Assembly: GCF_037042905.1 (NCBI RefSeq)
Contig: NC_087259.1
Location: forward strand, 23,315,001-23,379,000
Length of the DNA: 64,000 bases
Direction of reading: 5' to 3'
Source: Lytechinus pictus
Lineage: Eukaryota > Echinodermata > Echinoidea > Temnopleuroida > Toxopneustidae
Position 1 is the first letter of the stretch; each line of letters opens with the position of its first letter. Of this stretch, positions 23,501-33,479 are shown piece by piece. The translations under genes and the position numbers were made by a program. Below the pieces are notes generated by a model. That model was not told the DNA's origin. It saw only the letters and a program-made list of their open reading frames with translations, and did not search any database.

Positions 23501-25868
23501 CTGGAGACATGCGAAACGTAGATTATGACATGGATAAGAAAGTGGTTTTTCAAACAAATCGAAAATTATTGAGTGAGGAAAAACTTACTAAATTTAGACT
23601 TAGATATAAATCATTACAGTCCATCGAATCGATGTTGCATCTAATGTGGATTATTGGTGGATCACTGGCAATTGATTCCATGGGTCTGATCACCTCTCCA
23701 GCTAAACCATTTCGCATGCGTTGATATGTACACAGCATATGCAATAGGCCTATCCGTCTGAAATCCATCCGAATTTGCGGGGTTTTTTATTTTGCTTGCT
23801 CCTCCTACACAAACGATATGCCTCTAGTACACAATGTAATGGGTATTATGTTTTACTTTCCCCCGAAATGGGGGATTAGATTCAAAATTCCGGGGGGGGG
23901 CCACTTCCATTGACGAGTGGATACCAGGCGCGAACAAGGGAAACAATATTTGGCTTGTGAAACCCTACAAGTATTGGAAATATATCCCTTTTTTTTCCAG
24001 TATTTTAAACATCCTTTTTTACACCCTTATAACGTTACATAGGCCTATACGTAACGTACTTGCCCTCTCTTTCCCCTTTTACGCGTGGTCGCGCCTGGTA
24101 TATCCACTCGCCAATGGAAGTGGGGCCCCCGGGTGGCCTCTCGAGCTCTGGGAGAAATGTGGCTCTGGAAAGTCGTCCTAAATCGGATATATCGCTGTTA
24201 CCATAGTAGCTACCAGAATTTTGCACACGAAACGCAGATTGAATGTATCCGTTGCAGATGCGAAACGAAAAAAAAACATGGTTAACCCTCATGTCACACA
24301 ACTTGCATTGCAGGACAGTGTTTTACGACCATGACGACGGGCCAAAAGTCTCTTCCAAAATCAATCAATATACCGTCATAAAGTCCGTCTGCGTTGCACA
24401 GCGAAAAGTGGGGAATGCCAGAGAACAACCCTCAATATTGTCATTGTCAGACAATAATATAGTCTGAGAATAAAATGTGCTGATGAAGTAAATACCATCT
24501 GTTGAAATGTGTCACATTTTGATTGTAACGGATTTGGATCATGGTTTAATTCAAAATAAAGGAATTCAGGGGAGCATTTTATCAACATTTTCATCCGACA
24601 TCCTGTCTGACATCTTTCCCTGATTTTCATTGGCTGAGAGGCACTGTTACTATGGTAACTGTCAGATAAAACAGGTCTTGTCAGATAAAATGTCCGTCAA
24701 GTCCTTTCATGAAACGCTCCCCAGAATACTTTAAGGGCTAATGCACTTTCTGTCATAGATAATTAGACAAGACTCATATAGCCTACAGTTAAAAAAAAAA
24801 CATTAAAAACAAACGATTTCATTTGGATAGACGTAACAAAATGATTTTAGATAATTTTCCTTCCTTCATTCTCAAGTAATTCGCTTTTTGAATAGAGTTT
24901 TGCGGTTACACCATGTAGGTTAGTTCCTGAAAAGGACTGTTTGTTTATCTTTCTGGTTATAGTTCTGAGAAGAACTGTTTTCTCGACGTTCGAGCAGATA
25001 TGCTTTGCTCTTCGTCAGGAGTGAAGACTTGAGCCAAATGTTGAGTACTAATACTCTCTGAGGTGACTGCTGATTGGTTGGTTACTAATTGGTGGATGCT
25101 GATTGCTGATTGGTTGATTATTAATTCTCTATAAACTCGCTACTCAGTCTTACTACCATGCAAACCTTCAAAGCTCACAATTCGCTTTTTATTTCGTCCA
25201 TTATTCACAGTAAGAAACCGGTGAATCAGTACCAGGACTCAGACGTTGATGGCAACGTAAGACCTACGCGAAAAAGGGCACAGGAAAAAGTGGAGAATGA
25301 TTACATCGATATCTTGGCCGACGACGACGTCGACAATGCTTACTTAACCCCTACGCTGAGGGGAGAAAGATATGAGTGAGTTTACACGAGGACATGGGTC
25401 GGAGTCCATCCCTTACTAAATGTTCAAAAATTCTGTTAAAATAAGTTCAAGACGAGGGCTTAAGCATTTTGATTTTTCGGTTGATATCGAGTACGGCGTA
25501 TAAATTATATTGTACATTTTTAATTCTATGTCTATATCTCTCTCTCACTCTATTTATTTTCTTTCACTGTCTCCCAGTACACCTCCCCTCTTTACCTTTC
25601 TCCCCCCCTCTCTCTCTCACTCTCACTCTCACACACACAACCTCGCACACCCACATATCTCTCACTCACTCTCCCCCTCTCTCTGTTTCCCCATTCCCGT
25701 CTCGTCCTTGCTCATTTTTTTTAAAATCTAACCTTATCCACATCATCGCCTTCTCCCTTTTCTCTGTCCCTCTCAATCCATATCCCTTTCAATATCTCCC
25801 AACTGTGTGATTCTTTTTTGTTTTCGTCCAGGTCCGACTTTGATGCAACACCAATTCGACCACGATGA
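16449..25868 (+). CDS. Type I membrane protein: acidic ectodomain, TSP1 repeat, TM, cysteine-rich cytoplasmic module, 510 aa
   Basis: The seven exons are 16449-16521, 17279-18004, 18409-18520, 21632-21928, 22457-22579, 25211-25375 and 25832-25868. All introns are GT-AG and phases agree (1,1,2,2,2,2); the total is 1533 nt with a TGA stop. Residues 1-20 are a signal peptide (MQLSWMILLATCLL...). Residues 25-203 are Asp/Asn/Glu-rich and look disordered. Residues 204-253 are a thrombospondin type-1 repeat with six cysteines (212,216,227,235,248,253), a WSDW C-mannosylation motif (206-209) and CNVSCG, an O-fucosylation consensus. Residues ~270-297 are a single membrane helix. Residues 310-356 carry 18 cysteines in two tandem modules, each CCAGCG...CCDPY. 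The tail has PPGPGPGG, basic patches, YAEI (419-422), YIDI (475-478) and further tyrosines. By domain logic it is a matrix-facing receptor or adhesion protein. I do not recognise the full architecture. Confidence 0.88.
16923..17165. mobile_element. Foldback element with TGTCCGGACA palindromes
   Basis: GGTTGGGTGTCCGGACACG near 16930 faces GTGTCCGGACACCCAACC near 17128. A further GTCCGGACACACAACC follows. It lies in the first intron of the TSP1-domain gene and is non-coding. Confidence 0.6.
19060..19440. mobile_element. Diverged MITE related to 5220-5635
   Basis: CCACAGCACACCATGCGAC near 19056 and GTCGCAGACCAATTGTAAG near 19397 are degenerate inverted ends. The interior shares phrases with the better preserved element (AATCGTAGCCTACGATTGCT). 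It lies in intron 3 of the TSP1-domain gene. Confidence 0.4.
19510..19735. repeat. Hairpin plus ACTAAACTAGTTT tandem array
   Basis: The sequence AGCGATCTT...AAGATCGCT near 19538-19594 encloses two perfect palindromes, ACATCGCGATGT and GAACCGGTTC. From 19610 to 19730 about eight copies of a 15-bp unit follow. They alternate TTTCCACTAAACTAG and TTTTCACTAAACTAG, giving a 30-bp higher period. Each unit contains the palindrome AAACTAGTTT. Confidence 0.8.
19836..20085. repeat. Polypurine (GAAA/GGAA)n tract
   Basis: About 250 bases of almost pure A/G on the plus strand, a simple repeat that could form triplex DNA. The minus-strand open frame through it (Ser/Phe/Leu runs) is an artefact. Confidence 0.85.
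20105..20188 (-). tRNA. tRNA-Leu (anticodon UAA)
   Basis: The minus strand folds as a complete 84-nt tRNA. The acceptor arm AGTACGG/CCGTACT pairs perfectly. The A box is TGGCCGAGTGG and the anticodon stem TTGGA/TCCAA holds the loop CTTAAGT (anticodon TAA). The long variable arm GGAC-GCAAT-GTCC is typical of leucine and serine tRNAs, and the B box is GGGTTCGAACCCC. A discriminator A and a downstream T6 run (terminator, about 20085-20090) follow. There is no intron. The gene is antisense within intron 3 of the TSP1-domain gene. Confidence 0.95.
20200..21600. other. Intron 3 sequence of the TSP1-domain gene
   Basis: AT-rich, with a poly-T run at 20500-20523 and several GAGCTAAT words near 20685-20785. 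No gene was recognised. Confidence 0.4.
22699..22897. mobile_element. Short hAT-type MITE with 8-bp target duplication
   Basis: The identical octamer ATAGGCCT flanks the element (22691-22698 and 22898-22905). The ends carry TCTCTGGCGGATCCAG and AAATCCTGGATCCTG, variants of the CAGGGGCGGATCC terminus. The interior is three G/C homopolymer blocks. It lies in intron 5 of the TSP1-domain gene. Confidence 0.75.
23213..23342. mobile_element. MITE, GGGYCC-GTAACACAAAG family, copy 2
   Basis: The ends GGGTCCGGTAACACAAAAG and CTTTGTGTTACAGGCCC are inverted repeats matching the element at 10103-10244. It lies in intron 5 of the TSP1-domain gene. Confidence 0.7.
23890..24132. mobile_element. Foldback element with ~40-bp arms
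   Basis: GGCCACTTCCATTGACGAGT plus GGATACCAGGCGCG near 23900 is mirrored near 24085-24127 by CGCGCCTGGTATATCCACTC plus GCCAATGGAAGTGGGGCC. The centre is AT-rich and non-coding. It lies in intron 5 of the TSP1-domain gene. Confidence 0.65.
24590..24725. repeat. Interspersed ATTGGCTGAGAG repeat
   Basis: A small dispersed repeat combines 'TTCATTGGCTGAGAG', 'CACTGTTACTATGGTAACTG' and 'TTTCATGAAACG'. Related pieces lie near 18105-18165, 52262-52335, 61005-61085 and 63600-63780. It is probably a MITE family. Confidence 0.45.
25535..25700. repeat. (CT)n/(CA)n simple repeat
   Basis: A pyrimidine-rich tract in the last intron of the TSP1-domain gene, with CTCTCTCTCACTCTCACTCT and CACACACA runs. Open frames across it are low-complexity. 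Confidence 0.8.
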
Positions 25869-26111
25869 CAGCGTCGATGAGGAAAGGATGATCATTCATG
25901 TTTGTGCGGCGTCATACATCTCGGGTACCGTCCACGTGTCGCTATAGCTGTATGTCGCTGTCTGAGATAAAAAGCTATACACCAATAATGGACATGCTTC
26001 ATTTTTTAATTGCCATTGGCTCTGCAAAAAACAATTATTTATGCATTGACATTAAGAAGATACTGTATTCATCTTCGCCATTTTGCAAAAATAAGATTTA
26101 GATTTACAATC

Positions 26112-26117
26112 AATAAA
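26112..26117 (+). terminator. Polyadenylation signal of the TSP1-domain gene
   Basis: AATAAA about 245 bases past the TGA at 25866-25868. A second one lies near 26541. Confidence 0.45.
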
Positions 26118-26576
26118 TCGTGAATTTTTTTGCCAATGATTTCTCAATGATTTACATTTTGAGTGTGTATTTGAAGTAAACGGGTCTCTCGATTTAGAAA
26201 AAAAAACACGCAATAGACTTAAATTTCCACCTGCTTGATAACGCAGCTACTGTGTACCAACTCATTAATATAATTCATGATACACTCCATAAGCAGATTC
26301 CCGTTTTTGAAAGTTATTGCAATCAAACACATCTCCTAAAATCATACGCAATTGGATTTTCAAGTAATCTAAAGCGCCATTTTTTATAACTTCGATTATG
26401 ATTTTTTTTCTTTTCAGTTGCGTTTAAATACAACTCTTTCTGCAAATTGGCTCAAGATATTTTGATGAAAAAATTACATAATGAAGCATTTTTTTTAAAT
26501 TATTTCTGTTTGATTGATTACTTTTATTGTTGGTGTCGATAATAAAACGGATGGGATTTCGATGCCGAGTATGTGA

Positions 26577-26985
26577 TTGTGTAATGCTGACGAGACAACA
26601 ACGGTGATCAGGATAAAGATGATAACTGAAATGAGAATGATGATGGTGGTGGTGATGATGACGATGATGTTGTTGATGATGCTGATATTGATGATGATGA
26701 TGATAGTGATGATGATGATAGTGATGATGATGGTAATGATGATGACGATAATGACGATGATGATGATGATTGTGATGACGACGATGATGATGCTAATGAT
26801 GATGATGTTGTTGATGATGATGATGATAATGTTGCAAGTGATGACAATTATGATGATGGTGATGTAATTGTTGCTGCTTTGGTGAGGACTACTTGGTGGA
26901 GCTAGGAGATCGTGATGATTATTGTGGTAGTGTCGGAAGCAGAAGGGCCTAGTGATGTTGATGGTGTTAATTGCGGGTGTTATAC
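26577..26985. repeat. (GAT)n microsatellite
   Basis: GATGAT/GTGATG-type trinucleotide repeat, nearly pure from 26640 to 26870 and degenerate to about 26985. GAT/GTG-rich sequence of the same flavour reappears at 40338-40430, on the far side of the CACTGTTA-bounded segment. The open frames through it (Met-rich or Ser-rich) are artefacts. Confidence 0.9.
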
Positions 26986-26991
26986 TGCATG

Positions 26992-27735
26992 CACTGTTAG
27001 AAAAATTTCCGTTTTTTAACGGAAAAAGTCCGGCAGCAAAATTTCCGGACTTTTTTTTTTTTTCCGTAAATTTACAGAAAGTGGTAATTTATGGAAAAGT
27101 TCTGTAAAATATACAAGATTCCGTAAATTACAATTCTTGAAAATACGGACTTTATTTACGGAAACTTTACAGAAAATTTACATAAATTAACATGATTCCG
27201 TATAAATAATTAACGGAAAAAAAAAATTTGTCCGGAAATTTTGCTGCCGGAATTTTTTTTTTTTGTCCGTAATTTTACGGATTCCTTTTCCGTTAAATTA
27301 CCGTACTTTTACAAAATTCCCATGTAAAATACGGATTTTATTTACGGAAATTTTACAGAAAATTTACGTGAATTAACATGATTCCGTATAAATAATTAAC
27401 GGAAAAAAAAAATTTGTCCGGAAATTTTGCTGCCGGAATTTTTTTTTTTTGTCCGTAATTTTACGGATTCCTTTTCCGTAAAATTACCGTACTTTTACAA
27501 ATTCCCATGTAAAATACGGATATTATTTACGGAAATTTTACAGAAAATTTACGTGAATTAACATGATTCCGTATAAATAATTAACGGAAAAAAAAAATTT
27601 GTCCGGAAATTTTGCTGCCGGAATTTTTTTTTTTAATCCGTAATTTTACGGATTCCTTTTCCGTAAAATTACCGTACTTTTACAAAATTCCCATGTAAAT
27701 TTACACATTTCCGTAAAAAAACAAGTTTACAGAAT
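26992..27735. repeat. 185-bp tandem array with CACTGTTA left end
   Basis: It starts CACTGTTAGAAAAATTTCCG. It then has three ~185-bp units marked by 'CTGCCGGAATTTTTTTTT' followed by 'GTCCGTAATTTTACGG', near 27250, 27435 and 27621. Nearly every unit is built of self-complementary TTACGG/CCGTAA words. No matching TAACAGTG end is found at its right side. Confidence 0.8.
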
Positions 27736-28114
27736 TCTTAAATTTTTTACAGATATTTTTTAATCAGTAGATACCTTACAATAGGAACGCTGATTTGCTA
27801 TTTAAACATGTACTCCCAAACACATGGTAGATTTTATGAATGCATTCACTTAAGGCCTGAACAAAAATTGTGTTGCCCTTTTCTGACCTGGACAAATCGG
27901 GCCAGCTTTTTTCAATAATTTTTTTCATACTTAGCTTACTATTTCTAGAATAAAACATGGCAACAGTGATTGTGTCTCGCCCACTCATGAAAATAACCAG
28001 AAATATCGTGATTTGCGAGGGCACACAACATAATTGTATTGAAACTTCATTGTGAAATGACTGGGATGGAATAACACTTGTCATAAGAGCCTTGCACATA
28101 CACTTTAATGTTGA

Positions 28115-28310
28115 CCTGTAAATTCAATTCAATTCAAAATGGTTTATTAAAAATCCTTTCTTTGCGGCAAAAGCCGAATTGCGAAAATTTACATTTCAAA
28201 CAAAATCATCAATAACAAGGTAAAAAAACTTATAGTACTACGAACAAATTTCAATATAGACATATGTAACAAAGTATATCATAAATAAATTTAAATCGAT
28301 ACTCACTGAT
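28115..28310 (-). mobile_element. LINE 3' end with (TTGAA)n tail
   Basis: The minus strand reads AATAAACCATTTTGAATTGA and ends in three TTGAA units at 28121-28138. An AATAAA followed by a pentanucleotide tail is typical of CR1/L2-like LINE 3' ends. No coding part is attached. Confidence 0.5.
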
Positions 28311-28619
28311 CAATAAAAAAAATTGAAAAACATTCTAAATACATGTAAATATGAGTGGATAGAGGAAATGAATTGGAAAGCAGAAAGGAATAGAAATAGT
28401 GGAAGAGAGAAGAGAGGCAGAGAGAGAGAAGAGAAGAAATTGATGGTGGAAGGGAAACAGAGAGAAAAGGGCGAAGAAGCAATTAGGTCACATTTTTTCA
28501 TACATGCTGCAATAATACATATTTTGGCAATTTTTGTGACTTCAATTCAAATATTAAGTTTACAACTAGATATCAGTGAATAATTGCTCATATGAAAGAA
28601 AAATATTTTGATTAACAAA

Positions 28620-29930
28620 GTAAAATGAAATGAAATGAAATGAAACTTGAGTTCGCCAACATAAAGAGAACTCAACATTAGAATTAGTATGTAATCTGCA
28701 TTTTATAAAAAACAATCTTTTAATGATATCACATTTTAAGAGTCCAATGAATGATGAGTTCTTTAATTCTCAGCCATTCGTAGTTTGATATTATTATACA
28801 AGTAACGATAGGGGAAGATATATAAAAAAAAAAACTACTCCTTGTAATCAATTCTTTTAGAGTTAAAGGTAAATGCTAGTTTTGGTAACGATATCAAAAT
28901 GAGTTCGTACAGAATCCAATGAAATGACCACCAAAGTGTCTGTTTGTATAAATAAAACATATGTGCCAAAGGATTCTGGAAGAAATTGTGTAATTGCTGA
29001 GAAATCAGCAAATAAGCACAGGATTCGGGTAGAGCGTCGGGCCCGACATTCTAAGCAATAATTATACAATGTCCCACGTGCGCTTATCTCTGTTGGGGAT
29101 CTTCAGCCTGAACATTTTTTCAGCGTAGATTTCAAGATTTCACAAAGTTCAGTTTATGTAACTGTACCAGATCTAGATCCTCGATGATATACTGACAATT
29201 AAGCCTTGTTTTACAGACTTTCTCATGAAATCAGTGTTTACTGCAACTACTGGAATTTCTCTTTAAGGTGCCGAATCAACGAGGGCAAGGAGCTATTTCT
29301 ATATCGTGAAGTTCGACATCGCATCTCTACTGTTCCGGCCAAGCTTCTAGTCTGATATTGACAAGTCCTATTTTGAGGTAGAAGGTGATACAGTTTAGAC
29401 GTGGGGATTTGCATAGACTTCGCAAACGCAAGACAAGAGTTTGATCCATCTATCTTCAAGAGACATCAGTTCTGACTGGAGTAAAGCATGCTCATATGAA
29501 GAATATGCTGCTCCAAAAATGATTCTAAGGGCACGATTCTGAAGACGTTCGATGACTTGTACTTGTTGTTTTGTTAGTGCTCCTGACCATACAGGTACAG
29601 CATATTCAACAACTGGTCTCACGAAACTAGTATATACAACTATAAGGTCCTGAAATTACAGACTATGATATTTCAAAGTGCGAAGAACATATAAACGACT
29701 ATTTGCGTGCTTGACCATATATTCAACATGTGTAGACCATTTCAAATCCGACTGGATTGCTACGATGCAGTGACACATCATGGAGTGAGAGCACCGTCGG
29801 GTTTGGTACATTTCTACAAAAACTTATGTCCATTGTGGAACACTTTGACCTTACCATGTGACCTCCGACTGCAGCATAACATGCAGGTCGCCTAAGTACA
29901 TCTACCATCCAAGTTTTGAAAAGTGACTTA
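28620..29930 (-). pseudogene. 5'-truncated, frame-broken LINE reverse transcriptase fragment
   Basis: On the minus strand, from high to low coordinates, I read pieces of a reverse transcriptase C-terminus in several frames. They are ISFCRNVPNPTVLSLHD (near 29800), RPVVEYAVPVWSGALTKQQV then QVIERLQNRALRIIFGAAY (29610-29500) and MSLEDRW. They end with YHLLPQNRTCQYQTRS and EMRCRTSRYRNSSLPSLIRH (29400-29260). A (TTTCA)n tail at 28625-28645 probably marks the 3' end. The catalytic FADD region is missing, so it is a dead 5'-truncated copy. Confidence 0.75.
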
Positions 29931-30591
29931 CGGTTGCGGAGTTAGGTGTGCTGCCAGGCCATCTGGCAACGATGCTTGTTATTTTCCCAGCCTGATCACA
30001 AACAACCTAGCAGAAGACAAAAGAGGAATATCAAATCTTACATTCATAACTGTCTCTATATCGTTCTGGGCACTTAATTTTCAATTTTCTTTGGGACATC
30101 CAATGGGAGCACACAACAATTGAGTTTTGCAAGTTTATCACATATTTGGAATGCAATTTTAACATGCATGCACATAAAAATTATTGGTGTGCTTTCCATG
30201 TTAGGTTGATTTATCCAACAATCACCCCACCCATCCACTGCTTCCATTGCTCAGTACTTGCAAAAAAAAACAAAAAAAAATATGCTACAGAATTAACTAC
30301 TCATTTTAAAAATTGCCCAATCAAATACGAATCGAATAATTACTATAAATGAAACTGAAGTGATAGGAAATCCTAGGAAAGAAAATTAATGTCACATTCT
30401 TTTTTTTTGCCAAACTTTATACAAAATAGTACATTGTTCTAGTTATAGTAATTTAAGTGGCTTTCACATCTGCTTGTATTAGCAATTGCAATCATTTGAT
30501 CACAATATATGTCGCACACAATCACAAAGGTTGCAAGCAGTCTCAGCACTAATTGTGAAAAGGGCCTAAGAAAGGGTATAATTAATCTAAC

Positions 30592-33433
30592 CTGTACATT
30601 GATCGAGTATCTATTCTTCCTGTTGAGGAAGTATATTGCCTGATCCCCACCAGGGCTCCTGATGTAGACATGTGTCCCATCAATTGCACCTATCACTCCT
30701 GGAAATCTGCAGTACTGGAAGAACTGTCGCTGAGTTGCTTCAACTTCTTCTCTTGTCGAAGGAAACTTCATGTATTGCCACTTCCTTCTTGCTATAGCTT
30801 CTGACACATCTTTGATGATTCGACACATTGATGACTGTGATATTGCTGCCTCATCACCATGCATCTTTTGAAATGATCCTGTAAAATCAAACAAACCATA
30901 TGGTTGATAGGTCATTGTTTCGAGGTAATTTTAAAACATTTCATTGAAGCACATACAGATGATACTTCTGATGACAAAAAAAATTAAGCACATATTTCAT
31001 TAGAATATTCATCTTTTACAAATATCAGACAATTTTCTGCAATTCATTTTAACAAGTGGAAGGCCTCTTGCAGTGTCGCCATCATACGCGATTCGATATA
31101 GCAGCAGTACTGACTTAAAAAACAGCTATTGAATAATGTTTATTTTCTGCCCCTTGCTTTTGACTTTTTACCTTGATGTTTTTGCACATCTATTGATAAA
31201 AGTTCGAAAAAATTGGTCAGTACCCCCAAAGTGTACCACTATATAACATGGCGCGCAACATACATGGTATTTCCCATACATAGTAGATGTCTATGTGTGA
31301 TAATTCACATGATTATAATTCAAATAAAAAAACATTTCTAAATTTTCATTTGGAACTTATGATAATCATGTGGAAACCAACTCGCATATCTAATGAGCTG
31401 TGACCTTTGACCTGCGGACTCCGAATTCGAACTGAGCCTGTATTTTGGTGTTCTATATACCTACACACCAATTTTTTTTTATCCATTAAATATTTTTTTA
31501 CTTATTGCGTGGAAACCAAGTGGGGGGGGGGCGGAAAGACAGGGGCAATGCATGACCATCCAGGCGCCATTTTGTAAATTTCTAGTCCATTTGCATACTA
31601 TTCCTAATCCCATCCTTACTCTCTTATCCTGCATGCTACACACTTCTAACAAATTGCTGTAGATTGTTTAAGAGTTGCTCTTCATATGAAAATATGACTT
31701 GCCCTTGAAAATGCCGTGTTCATGCCCTAAATTCAAATCCGAAATAGTCTACATTAAAAAAATTCATATTTATTGAAATGTAAAGTAGGAAAATCATAAA
31801 ATGGCCGTAACTTCCTTGTTTTTATTCATTTTGGTCTGATTTGGGAACATGCTTCCTTATTCATCTGTTTTTACGCATCAGTGACCATTACCTTTAGAAA
31901 TAGCGCCCTCTATTGCAAAGTGGAAAAATAGTAAAATGGCCATCACTTACTTGTTTTCATTTATTTCAGTTTCATATTTTCAGGGTTGACTTATGATAGT
32001 CCAAATTCAATTGTTTTTTTTTTCCATTTTACACATATATGACCATTATCTTCAAAAATAGCGCCCTCTATTGCAAACTAAAGAAATATTATAATGGCCA
32101 TGACGATAAGTTCCTTGTTTTCATTTATTTCGGTCTCATATTTTCAGGGTATGCTTATGGCATCATCCCTCATAATCCATGTTTTTTTACGCACATCAGT
32201 GACCATTACCTTTAAGAAATAGCGCTCTCTATTAAAAAGTTGGAAAACAGTAAAATGGCCATCACTTCCTTGTTTCCATTTATCTTGGTATCACTTTTTT
32301 AGGGTTTGCTAATGGCATCATCCCTCATATGCAAAATGTTTTTTTTACGCATCAGTGACCATTGCCTATAAAAATAGCGCCCTCTTAATATTTTGAAAAT
32401 GTATATCTTCAGGAGTTTTCTCTTTATCTCCTTCTGTTTCTTGCCCTCCATAAAATCACAGGCGTCAATGCATGCACATTGTTCTGATACGATTGCAGCT
32501 CTAGTTTTTTGTGTGTATGTTCATCTCGAGTTGTTATCTATGTGCCAAATTTCATAGCTTTTCATCGCAACACAGCCAAGTTTCGGGGGGGGGGGTGGGG
32601 GTGATCTGCCAATTTAGGGTTAATGACGAATTTATAACTCTAACCTGACATAACAGTTCTAACAGCAGAAACAGCAGAGCTTCACTCCTGCTGTGGTAGT
32701 TTTGGAATTTTTAAGCATGCAATTCATAGGTACTTGACTGTTTGCTTAAATGATACTCTTACTTATGTGATCCCTCTCTGATTTCTAGATATTGTCATCA
32801 TCATCAACTTTGTCTGGAGTCCTAAAATTAATAGAAACAACCTCAGTCAAATAGATTTAACAGTGCCCAGAAACATTCAATAATCGTTTAATTCAATTAC
32901 TCACCCACTGCATGAAAACGGAGAGCCGTCAACACCTGCAAATAAACGGGAAGTGGATCATTCCTCTGTGTGTCCCTCTTCAATTCGGCTTCCAGCATGT
33001 TGATGATGTAAATGACGGTTTCTTTTGACAGTCGATACCGATCTCGAAATGGCCCATCCTCATACGATTCCGATGGATTTCTAGCATCCCGTAGCCCACG
33101 GCGTGGTCTTGGCAAAGGTAGCTGTACATGTATGCAGAAGAGTTGAATATTATTTTTAATTCTTTTATTTTGTGATCTTTATAAACGTTCCAAACAGTGA
33201 ACATGTGCATGTAGATTTGATTACACATCTACCAACATAATAACTGCAATCTTAATTGTCTTCCCAAGATTAACAAAAATTACATTCAAAATGTTATTTC
33301 AAGTTTTCATTTTTGTTATCTCATCAAATCATTTCAATAATACTTTTAAACAAATTAAAACAATGTAAACCAAATTTATCAATCATACCTCTCTTAGCAA
33401 TTCAAGGTTGTGAAGGTGATGGAGATAATCCAT
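30592..33433 (-). CDS. PIF/Harbinger-type (HARBI1-like) transposase gene, truncated
   Basis: Three exons join in phase: 33433-33389 (MDYLHHLHNLELLRE), 33121-32905 and 30878-30592, with GT-AG introns (phases 0 and 1). The 183 residues contain the HARBI1-like N-terminal region (FRDRYRLSKETVIYIINMLE, then LQVLTALRFHAVGSFQ), a helix-turn-helix (ISQSSMCRIIKDV) and the start of the DDE_Tnp_4 nuclease with the first catalytic aspartate D154 in GVIGAIDGTHVYI. Exon 3 ends at a good donor (CAG|GTTAGA) after NRYSINVQ. The following exon, with the second Asp and the Glu, was not found down to 26 kb. Read-through past the donor gives VCDIY..., a weak match to the family's next motif, then a stop. It could be a broken transposon copy or a gene whose last exon is lost. 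It probably starts from the divergent unit at 35.7-36.0 kb. Confidence 0.75.
31058..31135 (-). repeat. Head module of the DR1-array repeat family
   Basis: CGCGATTCGATATAGCAGCA with flanking AAAACAGCTATTGAATAAT matches the head of the arrays at 5736 and 51890. A DR1-like TGACCTTTGACCT follows near 31403. Confidence 0.6.
31860..32400. repeat. ~158-bp tandem array carrying TAGCGCCCTCTATT
   Basis: Four units share 'CAGTGACCATTACCTTTAGAAA' (split here as CAGTGACCATTACC plus TTTAGAAA), then TAGCGCCCTCTATT, then AAAATGGCCATCACTTCCTT. The TAGCGCCCTC cores start at 31901, 32059, 32220 (one mismatch) and 32375, spaced 158, 161 and 155 bp. It lies within intron 2 of the Harbinger-type gene. Confidence 0.8.
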
Positions 33434-33479
33434 GGGTATAGGTAGATGTCAACCGACGACGTAATTCTGTGAAACAATT

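Noticed and set aside
26577-26867. Open frames rich in methionine (plus) and serine (minus).
   Set aside because: They translate a GAT trinucleotide microsatellite.
30439-30591. Direct read-through of the Harbinger-type exon (…VCDIYCDQ…) as the true C-terminus.
   Set aside because: A good donor (CAG|GTTAGA) ends the exon at 30592, and the read-through lacks the second Asp and Glu motifs. The VCDI match is too short to trust.
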